Shown: positions 35,880 through 48,787 of the stretch, piece after piece
Layout: each line of letters opens with the position of its first letter
Numbering within the stretch: the stretch's first letter is position 1
Source: Viscum album
Taxonomy: Eukaryota; Streptophyta; Magnoliopsida; Santalales; Viscaceae
NCBI GenBank assembly: GCA_963277665.1
Contig: OY728130.1
Location: 1,369,382,393 to 1,369,446,392, forward strand
DNA length: 64,000 bases
Direction: 5' to 3'
The notes under the pieces: generated by a model
The model's input: the letters and a program-made list of their open reading frames with translations, nothing else
What the model was told of the DNA's origin: nothing
Database searches by the model: none
Position numbers and translations under genes: made by a program

Positions 35880-38800
35880 TTTAACAACCCTTTATTTTAT
35901 GGTATGTATCTCATTAAATAAATTTAATATATTAGATACTTGTGTTCCATGCCACCTTAAGTTCAAATAAAATTAAAATTTAATATGTGAATATTATAAA
36001 CTATCCATTAAATTGGTGGATATATATATTATACATTTATAGAGTATATTATATGGTTATAAATTGATTATAAATAAAAAGATTTTTTTAAAAGTACTAT
36101 TTTCTCTGGAAAAAAAGTTGTGTGTGCAATATATTAAATTATAATACAAAATTGTAAGTCATTATGAGAGAATTATTTTAATTTAATTCTATATTATATA
36201 TTATTTAATTTCATTTAATAATAAAATAATATTTTTTATGCATTGCTTAAAAATAAATACATCTTTTTACTTAAAAATTTTATTTTTTAAAAAGTTATTT
36301 TTTTTTCATTTTGTGTAATTTTTTCCAAATTAAATTTTGAAACTTTTAGGTATTGAATTTTATTAATTAGATTCTATATTCAATATCAAGTGTGTAAAAT
36401 TTGGTAAATGGTGTCCTTTTAGTTATATACATTATGATTTGTAACAATGGTTAATTTTATCACCCAGATAAATGGTAAATTGGGTTATCCTATGTTTAAA
36501 ATAAGCGATAAAGACATAATTTTTCATCTAAATTATTATTGGATGATTTTAATTAATTTCATAACATATTACAAAGTAAACTCAGTTTTTTAATGGTTAA
36601 TTTTCCCAGATAATTTTGTATATATTACTTAAATCAATAATTGTTAGAAAATGTCACTCCCTTAGATTTAAATATATATTATTTATTTATATCGAGGAAA
36701 ACAAGGTATTAACGAAAATAAATGTCTATTTTGATGTTAATGAAATTATTTTAATTTATTTATTTTTTTTAAAATTATATAATTATCTTAAATTTTTGTG
36801 TAGTGATAATACAATATTTATTTTAGAAATAGAAAATTAATTAAATGATTCTAAAAATATTATTTTTTTCTATAATATGATTTATTTGATGTGTCCAATG
36901 AATTTTATTGATCTATATGACAAATTATATATGTGTGAAATCATTACATAGTAATTTTACCTTTTTATTTGGGCATTTTATGTCATAATAAATTTATATT
37001 TTCAAAATTAACATTATTAAAAAATATTCAAAATAATTTTGTTTGAAATTATTTAAAATTACAGAAAATTTTACTTTAGCCCATGTGAATGTAAAATACT
37101 TAACCAAGTCATAAATCATAAATTTATTAGCCATTTTTTATTTTATTTTAACAATATTTACCCTTTACAATTAAAATAGTGGTTATTACTATTAATGTCA
37201 AAAAAATAATTAACCAAGGGGTTATTCAAACTAATAGGGTTGAAAATGAAACCAAACAATTTCTAAATTAAATTGTTTTGTGGTATTAAAACCATATATG
37301 ACATTGGATTATATTTTTATCCATTTGGACACATTTATCAATGTATTAATTTATTATAATTTAATATTTTGAGAAATTCCCAAATGTGTCCCTTACCTCA
37401 ACTTTAAAAGGAAACATGATCCATCAAAAACTCAAACCACATTGACCCATATAGATTGAACAATACAAATCCAGTTCAGTTCTCAACATCCATATCCAAC
37501 ATCTAGAGGTTTTGGTATCCCTAAAATTCCATCATTAAGTCCCTTAAGAAAGGATCTAAAGCAGTTCTCTAAAGGAAGAGGTAATTGACTTACCTAGCCT
37601 CTTTTAATTTATTACTTATTATACAACTTCGAAATAAAATATATTTATCATAAAATAATAACATAAGTACACTAAAAATATAGAAATGTTATTAATATTA
37701 TTAAACCACCGTTAATGTCCCTAATTTTTATCAAATGAAAAGTAAAATAATAATTTGTGTGTATAAAGTTCTTATCATCTCCAAATGGAGACAAAATTCA
37801 TTATTCATTACCACATTTTATGGATGGGAATTATGATAGGTTTAATATTTATATATATGATATTTATAGAATAATTTTAATTATTAAATATTAATTACAT
37901 ATCTATGTTATTACCTTCCAAACCATTGGAACGCAATAATGTCGCTTGTGTGTTTGTGTGGACTAGCAGCATCATGAAGTTTTGTGACTCGTTTTTCATT
38001 TACATTTTACATGTATGGTTATAATGAAGGATTTTATTAATATATATGATATATATGATATAATAATTATTCTATAAATGGTAATTATTATTTACCTTTC
38101 CTTAATTCCATCTATAAAATAATAAAAACAATATTCATGTGTACATACAACCTACGGTATCGATGAACGATGTAATACATTTTTCTATATCTATCATTAG
38201 TGGATTACTTTACATTCTTATTTTATAAATATATATTATATTTGTATCATTATTAACTATATTGAGATTATATAACCTTTACTAATATCTGAAGACCAAA
38301 ATTTAGTGAACCAAAATCTACATGAAATATGAAGAGATTATTACCCAAAACAATGAATTTAACAAATAAATGTCATGAATTATGTACTGGAATATTATAT
38401 GTATATCATAAATGTAATTAAATAAATTAACTTGGTTCTAGAATATATTTATAATAAATCTATATTACTATATAGTATATTTGAACATGTACAAAAGAAT
38501 CTGAATATTGGATAAATGTTTATTTGAGAATGTCATCATTATTTAGGTTTTTTTATGTATAAAGATTAATTGCAGAATATTCTTCTTCCATGTACATTTT
38601 CTATAAAAATGTTTTTAATTATTTTAAAATATTCTCCATAAATTGTTTGAATCAATTTATTCGATGTTTGAATTTTTACATAACAATTTTAACTAAATTT
38701 TTTATTCATTTTATAAATCTGCTAGTTTTTGAATTTTTTAACAAAATTAATAAAGGGGTAATTTTATAACATATATTAAATAAGAGGATATTCCTTTTTC

Positions 38801-39839
38801 ATTATTCATCGATGATTTGAAGCTTAATTTTTACATTTATAAGGTCATTTTCCCAAAAAAACTTTTTCATTTCTATGTACACAATATTTTGAAATAAGTG
38901 ATTTCAATGTTAAAAGTGTATCATCATCAAAAAGGATTACAATGATCTTTTTAAAGTATTTTAATATACACAACATCCATTGGAATATATAATTATTTAT
39001 TATGTTTATTTTATTATATTACAATCTACTAAATTTCATTTGATGGATTGTAATTATTTTGATAGGATATGATCTAATTTAACCTTATTCTCTATATTAA
39101 ATTGAATGTGTTCTGATAATTTTAGTTGATTGGGGTAATTATTATTATTTCATACATTAGTTTCAATAGAAATGATTATGTCAATTATGTTTAACAACTT
39201 TTATATTATGAATGCCTTCAACATATTATGTGAGGGGAGAGGTCCACTATAGCCACTCGATTTGTCGGTAGGTCTCAAAAGGAAAAATAGATTAGTTCTT
39301 GATTGAGGCATTATAAATTTATGTAATATGTATTAGTATGAGGCCTCAATAGAATTTTTATGATGTCCAAAATTATGATTTTTCTTTATTATGAATTTTT
39401 TTGTTCATTTTATGTTATTATTTGATTAGTTGAGATATCTATGGATAGTTTTTGGATCATGTGATTATTTATATGTCTTTATTATTTTTTCATTTATTTC
39501 ATTCCATATTATTATTTAATTATATAGTTTTCACTATTTCCATACTATAATTGATCATCTTAGCTCACACTTTATATCATATCCCCCCAAAAGACAAGAA
39601 ATACATAATGATTTATATTCAAGGATAACCATGTATATCAACATTTTTCTCAAGTAAATACTATTTTTTATTTTTTATTTTATATTTTAATGTAACATTA
39701 AAATATATTTCTAGTTTCCCAAGATTGCGTAACATTTTAGTCCTTTGGGATGACATTATTTGTATCTAATTTCAATGTAATAAATAACGAATCGACTATA
39801 GGCTATTTGGGTCTGCGTATTTACCCCAAATTTCTAATA
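35880..39839 (+). repeat. Gypsy III 3' LTR
   Basis: It begins TTTAACAACCC in place of TGTAACACC and ends TTTCTAATA where the 5' LTR ends TTTCTTATA. Ordered matches to 5226-9219 extend through it. ACAAC follows as the TSD. Length is 3960 bp, against 3994 bp. Confidence 0.78.
37403..37411 (+). promoter_or_regulatory. Probable TATA element of the Gypsy III 3' LTR
   Basis: TTTAAAAGG follows CCTTACCTCAAC, matching 6784-6802 in the 5' LTR. Confidence 0.45.
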
Positions 39840-41970
39840 ACAACATTAAATTTTTTTAATAAATAAATTTACAATACAAATATGTTTTTTAATGTTATAT
39901 ACATTTTCAATCACCTTCCAATTTGTTGGGAAATGATAACATTTCTCATGTATATATGTGGACTACCACCTCCATGTAAAAATGTGATTATTTATTTACA
40001 CTTTACATTGTTGGTCATCATGATTTAATTAATGAATATATTTTATACTTATTATGTAATTATTATTCTGTAAAGAATAATTATTATTTAACTTTCTTTT
40101 GTTCCATCCATATATAACTGGATAGATTACTTGTGCATATGTGAGGGATATCATTTCTACGAAGGGATGCATGTCTTTTTTAGTCACTATATTACATGTA
40201 TAGTTATAAAAATGAATATAATTTACAAATATTATAACTACGAAATGAATAAAATAATATATTTTATAAAACCCTTATAAAGGACTAAGGACCAGAACCA
40301 TTTAAGTAAAAAATTTAAGGAAAATAGATAATCTATCAATAGAATTTTCTATTTATTGAAGAATTATTAATAAAATAATAATTTTAAATTATAAAATAAT
40401 TATATATAGAATGTTATGTATGAATATAATTATTGATTATATATATTATAAGTCTATATTAATTATAAAGGAGGTTTGAAGATATAGGAAGATGGTGATG
40501 ACTTGAGGTAAGGGTTTATGATGTAATTTCATTTTAATCGGGATTGTTTATACATGAACCCAATTTGAGAGAATTTTATTCTGATTATCTATTAAAATAA
40601 ATATATTTTCTTATAAGAATTTTATTTAACTGGTATATATATTTTCAGTTCAATATTTTCTCTTTATTACACAAAATGATTAGGAAAATAATAATAAGAA
40701 AAGTTACATTACTTCATCTTGGTCCAATGATTTTTTTCCACCAAGTTTATGTTCATTCAAATTGTTTCAAGAATATTATTATATACTATTAAATAATTTA
40801 TGAATGTAATTTAATCCCACATTTTAATTTCTTTTAAAATATTTTAAAACCAATTTTTTTTATTTATTTTGAACATGTTATATATTAGTTTTTACAAAAC
40901 ATGTGAAAGAAATAATTGTTTTAATGTTAACCACATTAACAGATTTTACCATATTAACAAATATTATATTTATAATGATTAAATTATAATACACCATGGG
41001 CATTTTCTAAGAAAACTATTTTCTAAATATTCTATAAATTTTTATTTACAAATTTATTAAAAGAAAATGATTTTTTACTCAATCTTTCATAGAAAGGTTA
41101 AAAAGATATTTCAAATGTGTTTTCTATCTATGAAAAAAAACCATTTGATGATTATTATACTTTATTAGGGTCATTATCTAATGATAATATACAATTTTCA
41201 TGATGATTTATGATGATGATGTTATGAGGATGATTTCATGAAACTCCTTTTTTTCAACATGTTTTGTTATGTTGATTTGGGATAATGGAAGCTGTTATTA
41301 TACCATCCAATTTCATTCTCTGGATTAATAAGGATTATGTGGTGATTATTTTTTTATGAAATCCGATAATTGTCAACAGGTTCTTCTTTTATGATATGAT
41401 GAATGTCATTATGATATTGGGGAACACATATGCAGGGTTTTTCTAATATGATTGGGGTGGGGGTCTAGAATTATATATCCCTCAAATGAATTAGGTATAG
41501 ATTGATATCTAATGAGATATTCAGGACTTGAATGGGTAGTAAATCAAGGTCACTATGGGAGTCAATTAACTATGATAGTCTTGATAGTGATACTTGAATA
41601 AAAAAATTATAGAGTGAATGAAAGATTTCCAAGAGTCCCAAATAGGGTGGAATTTTTCTTATTTATCTCTATTTATAGTGGTTAGTTATTTTATAAAATA
41701 TATTATAGTGAAGACTTGATGTTGGTAATGATGGTGTCTTGGATGTCTTGGACTTGACGTGATGTACCTTGATGAATGAGGAGGCTCATGGCTCATAATA
41801 TCAGGGCCGAGGATTTTTGTGGTTCTTTGATTGAGGTACATTTTCATCATTTAAATTCATATATTTGAGTGATATATGTTTAAATTATGAATTAGGATTC
41901 TCATTGGGTATATTTGAATTTGGGAACATGCGGTATTGTGGAATTTGATATTTGGACGGTGTGGTTCCGT
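39840..41970 (+). repeat. Gypsy IV 5' LTR, segment 2 of 3
   Basis: The first five bases are the right TSD of Gypsy III. The segment then continues the Gypsy IV LTR: 39930-40040 matches 59700-59800 (around ATGTGGACTACCAC), 41200-41470 matches about 60990-61190 (CACATATGCAGGG against CATATGTATGG) and 41540-41650 matches about 61270-61370. The last part, about 41650-41970, is less AT-rich and overlaps in homology with segment 3. Confidence 0.65.
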
Positions 41971-44473
41971 TGTGATCCTGGATTCTCTTATGGTAGTATT
42001 TTGTTTAATTTTTGTTTGGGACTCTTCTTCTTTCCTAGATAAGGGTTTCCCATTGTTTATGTGAAGGATCAGGGGTGTTTCAGGGGTTTGTAAAATGAAA
42101 TAGGATGGAAAGGGGAGTTCGTAGATGTTTCATGGTTTTCAGATGGTTAATGAAAATGATGAGGAGCATCCTAGGTAACTGTGACACCATGTACAGAAGC
42201 TTACACATAGTTGGTATAAGATTTTTAAAACTATACGAAATTCCCAGGAAGCTGCAAGATGGGGGTTATTTTCCTCAATAGCTTCGACATTGTTTATGCA
42301 CAGTTTGGAAAATCGTGCGGCCCAAAAACATTGAGAAAATTACAAAATTTACACCTTGTGATTTTAAAACCCAACTCGGGTTTCTAATCCATTTACCCCC
42401 TGCAACCCTGGTGATGATCTTGGACGTACCAAGCTTCCATGAGGTGGATCTCCATCAATTCTTTTCCATTTGGAGTAATGTTTTTGTGGATAGAATCCCT
42501 TAGTAAGTCTAATGATCCTCTTACTTCTCTTTTCAGATTAGGGTTTTTGGTTTCATTAATCTTCTTACGAAACCCTAAAACCCTTTTTCCGATGGAACGT
42601 AGGATGAGGCTTCAAGGGGTGCTTGAATTTGGATCTCAGGAAATGATTGAGACTGTGTTCATTAATAGATTCTATATAGGCGGTCTACATGTTATATCCC
42701 ATAGTTTTTATATAGATTTGTGCATATGAGTATGTGTTCCTGCTTACTCTTGTTGTTCTTTAGATTACTTTGGTGGTATTTGGGTAAAATGATCATCTAA
42801 ATAATGATTTGGAATCCTTACATCCCTATGGGATGCATGGAGGAAGGTTTGACCAATTTGGGGCCACCCATGGGCTGTCCCAACCTTTATGAACCTAGAA
42901 ATTGATAGGTTCACATGTAGAATTGATGCATAATAACATAGATCCCATGTTGAAAATGTTAGTATAGTTATATGGATTGAATATGGAATGCATATGTTTT
43001 TCATAAGTTTAATTACATCTTAAGGGGATGTTTGTCATGGCGGTGTAAATTGGGTAATCGAGTAAAATGTAATTGTGTCGAATGGTATATGATTTATGTT
43101 GAAATTATAAATTGGACTGGTAGTTATGAAATTATGATCATATTAAATTAGAAATGACTTTGGAATTGGGAACATGTAATTTTTTTCATGAGGTAATTGA
43201 TAAATATATAATGACTTAATACTTGAGAAATGTACTTTAAATGGTAAATGTAAAAATGGGTTGAAGTATGTCCATTGATGAATATTTACTAATGAATATG
43301 GGTTGTTGAAAAAACATAAAGGGTTAAGTCACAAGAATTGGAATTTGAAAAAATTGATATAAATTCTAATTAGTAATTGTAGTAATAGGTCTTTGGCATA
43401 GTATAAATTCCCCTGTGTTTAATATGCATTGTTATGGATGATATCCAATGGCATGGGTTATGTTATGTTGTGTTATGGTATGGTTGTGGTGATTCATAAA
43501 TAAGCATGTGAACAAGGCTTGGTAGAGTGGGGTATTGACATGAGGTTATATTCCCATGGAGCATGTTATACTGAGGGTCTAAACTCCCCCCAAAATTCAT
43601 AGGTTAGGGAAGGGGATAGAGGACCTATTCCCATAATAGTTTCATTCCACCCTTACTGAGGCTTCGAGGTGAAGACAATGTGTTGATGTGATATGTGTAT
43701 CACTAGAGAGATAGGGACTTGATTAATTTTTCTTTTCCATTTTGATTGATTTTTTTATACCTTTGTGTAGATGATAATAATTCCTAACCCATCGAACATG
43801 TGATCAAAATGAATTATGTAATTAAGTTTGTATAAGAATTGAAATTGAGATAAATTTTATTCATGAATGAAATGAACTTTGTTAACTTATGGCACCTGAA
43901 CTATCACTTGTTTACTTATCATTTATTTTGAACATGCATGCACTATAAATTAGACTAGATATTTTGTAGACACTATTGCTAGTGGCCTACTGAGTATTTT
44001 ACTCACTCTCTGATCGGGCTGCTGTTGATTATCCGAATAGATTTCATGGATGTAAGTCAGGACATGGGTGAAGGACCTACACTAAAGTGTTTAGTTGTGC
44101 TCGAGATATACATGGAGATGGAATCAGACTTAGAATCGAGATTCTTTTGGATTTTTTTTCCATTTTTTATTTTGATTTTCTTTCACATTTCACTACTAGT
44201 ATGAGATGGAATTGTTGTATATGATTTGAGGTTGTACCCCATTTGGTAAATGTTTGGTTATGGATGTTTATTTGTTGTTCATATTGTTTCCACTATTTAT
44301 ATTTTGTTTTGTTATGTCTTACTCTAGTAAACAGGGTTTCCTCTCCCCACATGATTCATTAAACCCTCACTGCTAGTCAGAAACCTATTGTGTATGGGGA
44401 TACGAGCTTGGGGGTCATGTGACGACCCGACTCAAAGCACCAGTTTAGTGGATTTTGGTTCAAGGATGTTACA
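41971..44473 (+). repeat. Gypsy II 5' LTR
   Basis: It begins TGTGATCCTGG and ends GATGTTACA. It aligns in order with 48788-53017: ATTTTAAAACCCAACTC at 42361 and 49196, ATTAGGGTTTTTGG-type 42540 and 49380, TGAGGCTTCGAGGTGA at 43659 and its variant at 50497, TTTTGTAGACA at 43971 and 50800, and GTCATGTGACGACCC at 44413 and 52958. It holds a degenerate hairpin (GCACAGTTTGG near 42300). Reading frames in it are not genes. Confidence 0.92.
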
Positions 44474-44476
44474 AAG

Positions 44477-44488
44477 TGGTATCAGATG
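44477..44488 (+). other. Gypsy II primer binding site (initiator Met-tRNA type)
   Basis: TGGTATCAGATG follows the LTR end by 3 bp (AAG), exactly as in Gypsy I. Confidence 0.92.
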
Positions 44489-44880
44489 AGTTTTCTTTCC
44501 CTTATTACTATTTGAGGATGGTATATATGAGATTAAATTGTTTTGGGCTTTAGTAATGAGATTATTCTTAGGTGTAGCTAACCCATTTATGAAAGAAAAC
44601 TGAAATCACCCTGGTGAGAATTATTGTTCTTGATGTGTGTTATTATAGTTGAATGATGTTTCACCATTGGTTGATGCACATGTTATGGGATTTGATTCAT
44701 TTATTATATTCTCTCATTACTGTAATGTCATGGGGTTGTGTATTCATGCATCATTTTAGGCACCTAAAGATATAGGAGGCATGCATCATTATAGTAACAC
44801 ACACAAGATGGGTGAGCGGGGAATAGAGAGTAGAATGCATTTTATTTCCTAGATAAATATGAAGAAAATGATTCCTAATA
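44489..44880 (+). other. Gypsy II 5' leader
   Basis: It is non-coding and homologous to the Gypsy I leader (17394-16990 on the - strand). Shared runs include TAGCTAACCCA near 44577, GTTGATG near 44670 and AGGCACCTA near 44758. Confidence 0.8.
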
Positions 44881-47800
44881 TTGGTAATGCAAGTTGTGAA
44901 TGAAAAGAACAAAAATAAATTGTTAAGAAATATTGTGTATAAAGAAAGTGTTATGACCAGGGAAATGTTTTGGGTTTTGATAAATTTTAAAGGTTGTTTT
45001 GGTGCCTAAATGAAAAATAGTTTAATAATTACGGTAAAATTGTTAATTAATTTACCCTAATAAAATGTGTGTGTGAGTTAAAATGAGGATTTTATCATGT
45101 TGTGAAAAGGGAAATGTGCCTAATAGGAAAGGAACTTGTTATAAAATAAGAATTTGTTTGAAGATGTGATGATGAAAGACTTGTAACTATGTAATTTGGT
45201 TACCCCATGTTGACCATGACCCACAATAGATATGTTAGAGGGTAGTGTTCTTTGTGTGATGATGACTACTGTGGTAGAGTATGAAGAATGGTTTGTTTAT
45301 GGATGATAGCATGAGATATTTTTCATCTATGGTTGAATCCTGTGGGTCATTCTTCATGGCATCTGATGAATGATAAGTTTAGAATGAGAATGATTGGGTT
45401 CAAAGGAGGTTATCCATTGTGTTTTCGGTTAGAACATTGTATGTGTAGGTTGGGGAAGTGAGAGTAACATAGTTTTAGACATTGGGATTATATTGAGAGG
45501 CCTTAACAGTTATGATATGGCCTAGGTGGTGTGTTTAGGGAACCCTTGGTAGGATTGTGTCAATTGGGTTGTGAGGAATTCTTGGGTAATACAAGTGTGG
45601 AAACTCTCATGGTTAGTCACCATTCTAAGAGCTTGCTAGACCCTAAGGATGTTGCATGGGTCTTAGTGTTCTTGTGAGTATAGACCTAGCGAGTCACATT
45701 TTGAATTCCAAAAAGGATTTTTTTCTAGTAGTACTGATGGATGTGCATACCTTTGGTATGAAAGCTAGAGTAAATGGTCTCCTGGTTTGTTAGGCATAGT
45801 ATGCTTACGAATGGGGGTTAGAGTTCAATCTACAAGCTTTTCTTTTTTCGTATCTTGAAATTTATGGTTTGGAGAGAAGGATAATGGATTTTTATATTAA
45901 TGACTCTATTCTAGTGAGTTGGTATCGTTCAAACTTCAAGATAACCTATGTGAAAGGTCAGATGGAGTCTCTATTTCCATCGGGTGAGTCTCACACATGG
46001 AGATGTTTTGACATTGGTGGTGTAACTTAGAGTGTTGTATTGTTCGAGTTTGGCTTAAAGGGAAAAGTTGGAAGGTTGATGGTTGGTGGTTCTAATGGAG
46101 TGATATTTATACGACACTAGTTTCATAAAATCAAGACTACCTCATGGGAGGTTAGACAAGTGGTGCAAGTGCCATGGAATATGATGCACAAGAGATGCTT
46201 TAGAGGTGGTGTCAATGCATGCTAAGTACCCCAAAATTTTGGTAAATGGTAGAGTTTTTACTGGTTCTTTCTTAAGGGAACCATAGTGTTTTTTATATGT
46301 GTTATGGTCTATTTCTAAGGGTTTTATCATATGAATGCTTAAATCCCCTATTTGGATAATGATTAATGGAGGTCTTGAAGTTGTTTTCGAGCAGAAAAGT
46401 CAATGGTGGGTGGAGTGTGGTTAAATGATTTCGCTCGATAGTGACACTAAAGATGAGGGTGGCCACATGGATGAACTTGTTTGTATGAATGGTTTGGTTA
46501 TTGGGAGATATTCAGAGGCCACCCCAGAACTGATGAGGCTCACTAACAAAGATACATGGTTAAGTATGTAAGAGGGCAACATGATACACATAGGTAAAGG
46601 TTGTTTTGTGAGAGACTGTTTGTTTGATTGGTGTGATAGAACATTTTTCTTCAATGGATAACTGTAAAGGACACATCAGAAGAACTTGAGAACTATTGTA
46701 TAGTAGTGCCCCATTTCATGGATACTTAGTGATTTGGTCATGAAATGATAGTTATAATTGGTTGGTGATCACACATGAGAGGCGGTGGTTAAGTATTGAA
46801 ATATTGTGTTTGGTAGAGGATCTTGAGAATCCTTATTAGGTCATGGTGTCCCATATTTCAATATCATATATGGATAAGTTGGTGGTGGGGTTATTTGATG
46901 ACTTCGTAGCATAACTCATCTAGTGACGAGAATGTACAACATCTTGACATCATCCCAGGTATGTTGAGAAGCTCTGGCTCATGCCAAGAGACATGATGTA
47001 GAGTGGTTGGATGAGGGACATTATGAAGTGACAATCATGGGAACCGTATAATTGGAAAATGATGGAGGTATTTAAACCCTCAATGTCTTAGGGTTAGGTC
47101 CTCTAGATAGACTGCCAACAAATGCTCTGAATGTCCTTCTCAAAAGCCGAGAATGGGGATTGGGTGACATTTGATTTCTTGTTTTTAGAATAGCTAGATA
47201 TCGATGTCTATGTTTTGGGGATGGTCCTCTGATTGAAAACACTCATAACATGGGGAGTGAAAATTCAGCCCTAGATGTGGATAGAAGAACATAAATTGGA
47301 CGTAGTGGTACTGAGGTGCCAATAAAAAACCCGTGAGGTGCAATTTAGGTTCTACTAAGAGGCATGGGGGCCTTGGATGTGGTGTTAATTGGGAAAAGTG
47401 ATGGATTGATCTCAGGGTGGTTCCAAGTGAATCTTGTGATGTATGTTCTGATTCTTTGGAGGGTGTGGTAGGATAGGACAATAGGTTGTTTAAAGTGAAT
47501 TTGGGGTCCTATTACACCAAAGAAGATTACTATTTGACTCTAGTACTTTCCCTTTTGTGGTTTTAGAACGTTGTGAAGTTCAATAATCCATGTCCATGAG
47601 ATGTGGTTTCATGCCAAGGGTGAAGCTCCATGACGATCTAGAGGAAGGTAATTCCATGAGGGTGGAATTATACTAGGTTTTAGGAAGCGACCTCAGTGGG
47701 TGCATGAGATTATAATGTTACGATTCAAGTTAGTAATCACCTTGGGAAGGAGAGATAGGGGTAACATACCATCTGTAGAAAATGGGTGTTCTGAGATAAG

Positions 47801-48774
47801 TCAGTTGAATGTGGTCTGTCCTAAGATGGTAAACATGAACATGTTTTATGGGAGTAACCCACCTCCTAGTACCTTTTGTAATAGAAATCCCATTTTGAAA
47901 TGATATTGTACTATATTGAGGTCATGTTGTTCATAATCCTTGAATGGATGGTTTAGGAATTTTATTACAAAGAAATTCAACGGTGTGGCTATATTCTAAT
48001 GCTTGTTCATGCCCCTATAGATATTTGGGTTGGGTGACTTTGAACATGTTAGATGATTTGAATTTAGATATGAGTTCTGGTGGTCCTTCATTTATGTGGG
48101 ATGTTACATGTAATTGAAAATTGTGGCGATAACTATACCAGATAAATGGTTGGTTGAATATGTCGTCAGAGTTTCAAGTTGGAAGGAATCGAGTGGTCAT
48201 TGTTACGGTGACTTTTCACCGATGGAGAGACTTGGCACGAGTTTAGTTGGCCGAGTACCCAAGAGTGTTGGGTGTTGTTTGTTTGTACAATTATGGAGGT
48301 AAATATTCAGGAAATGTGGTTGGAAGGATCATGTGTTTTCCCTCAGGTGATACCGGGTTTTTTTACTCTTAGACTTGGGTGAACCAGAAAATGACACCAA
48401 GTGATTTGGGTCATGAGTTTTGTAGAGGATCATGATGATGAGGTACAGATTGAATCCTCCATGACGATGTGATACTGTGTGTCAAGTTTCCATGTGATGT
48501 GAGCTAGGTGTTGTCACCTATGTTTTCCCCATGAAGTTCTTTTGGCGGGAATAATTGAATTTGATGAATCCTTGAGTATTTTCTTCTCAGCATTTAGTTG
48601 TAGTGAGTAAGGCTTGTGGGGAAAAGTCCATGCCCTTGATCAATTTTCAGTGGGAATTTTGATGTGAAAATAGAAACATGGAGGATTGGAATGGATAAGC
48701 AGGACTAGTGGAATGGCCTTCAATTACGGAAGCTTTGTTATTCTAGGAAGAGTGGCTTGAAGAAGATCCTTTAT
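44881..48774 (+). pseudogene. Gypsy II gag-pol remnant
   Basis: This stretch holds decayed gag-pol with stops in all frames. Recognisable traces are few. KITYVKG at about 45940-45960 corresponds to the end of RNase H. Near the 3' end, at about 48585-48775, GKS...F, then IETWR and WNGLQL line up with the Gypsy I chromodomain (EETWE, W-S-E-L-F), and GWGGEV-like sequence runs into the PPT. I could not place RT or the integrase core with confidence. The short frames on both strands here (for example 46142-46330, 47194-47481, 48114-48302) show no motif and are probably chance. The region is about 0.9 kb shorter than in Gypsy I, so a deletion is likely. Confidence 0.6.
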
Positions 48775-48787
48775 AAGGTGGGGAGGT
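48775..48787 (+). other. Gypsy II polypurine tract
   Basis: AAGGTGGGGAGGT abuts the 3' LTR and is nearly the same as the Gypsy I tract (GGTGGGGAGGG). Confidence 0.9.

Larger units (their letters stand above)
5226..39839 (+). mobile_element. Gypsy III: chromodomain Ty3/gypsy element nested in the Gypsy IV LTR
   Basis: This is an LTR retrotransposon with LTRs of about 4.0 kb (5226-9219 and 35880-39839), a PBS immediately inside the left LTR, and decayed gag, protease, RT, RNase H, integrase and chromodomain on the + strand (31449-35835 plus the leader at 9220-9525). The flanking TSD is ACAAT at 5221-5225 and ACAAC at 39840-39844, one mismatch. It is split by the copia element inserted between 9525 and 31449. 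Without that insert its internal region is about 4.7 kb. The order of domains and a chromodomain after integrase place it in the chromovirus lineage, most like Tekay/Del. Every domain contains stops and frameshifts, and the LTRs differ at perhaps a quarter to a third of sites by eye. Confidence 0.8.
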
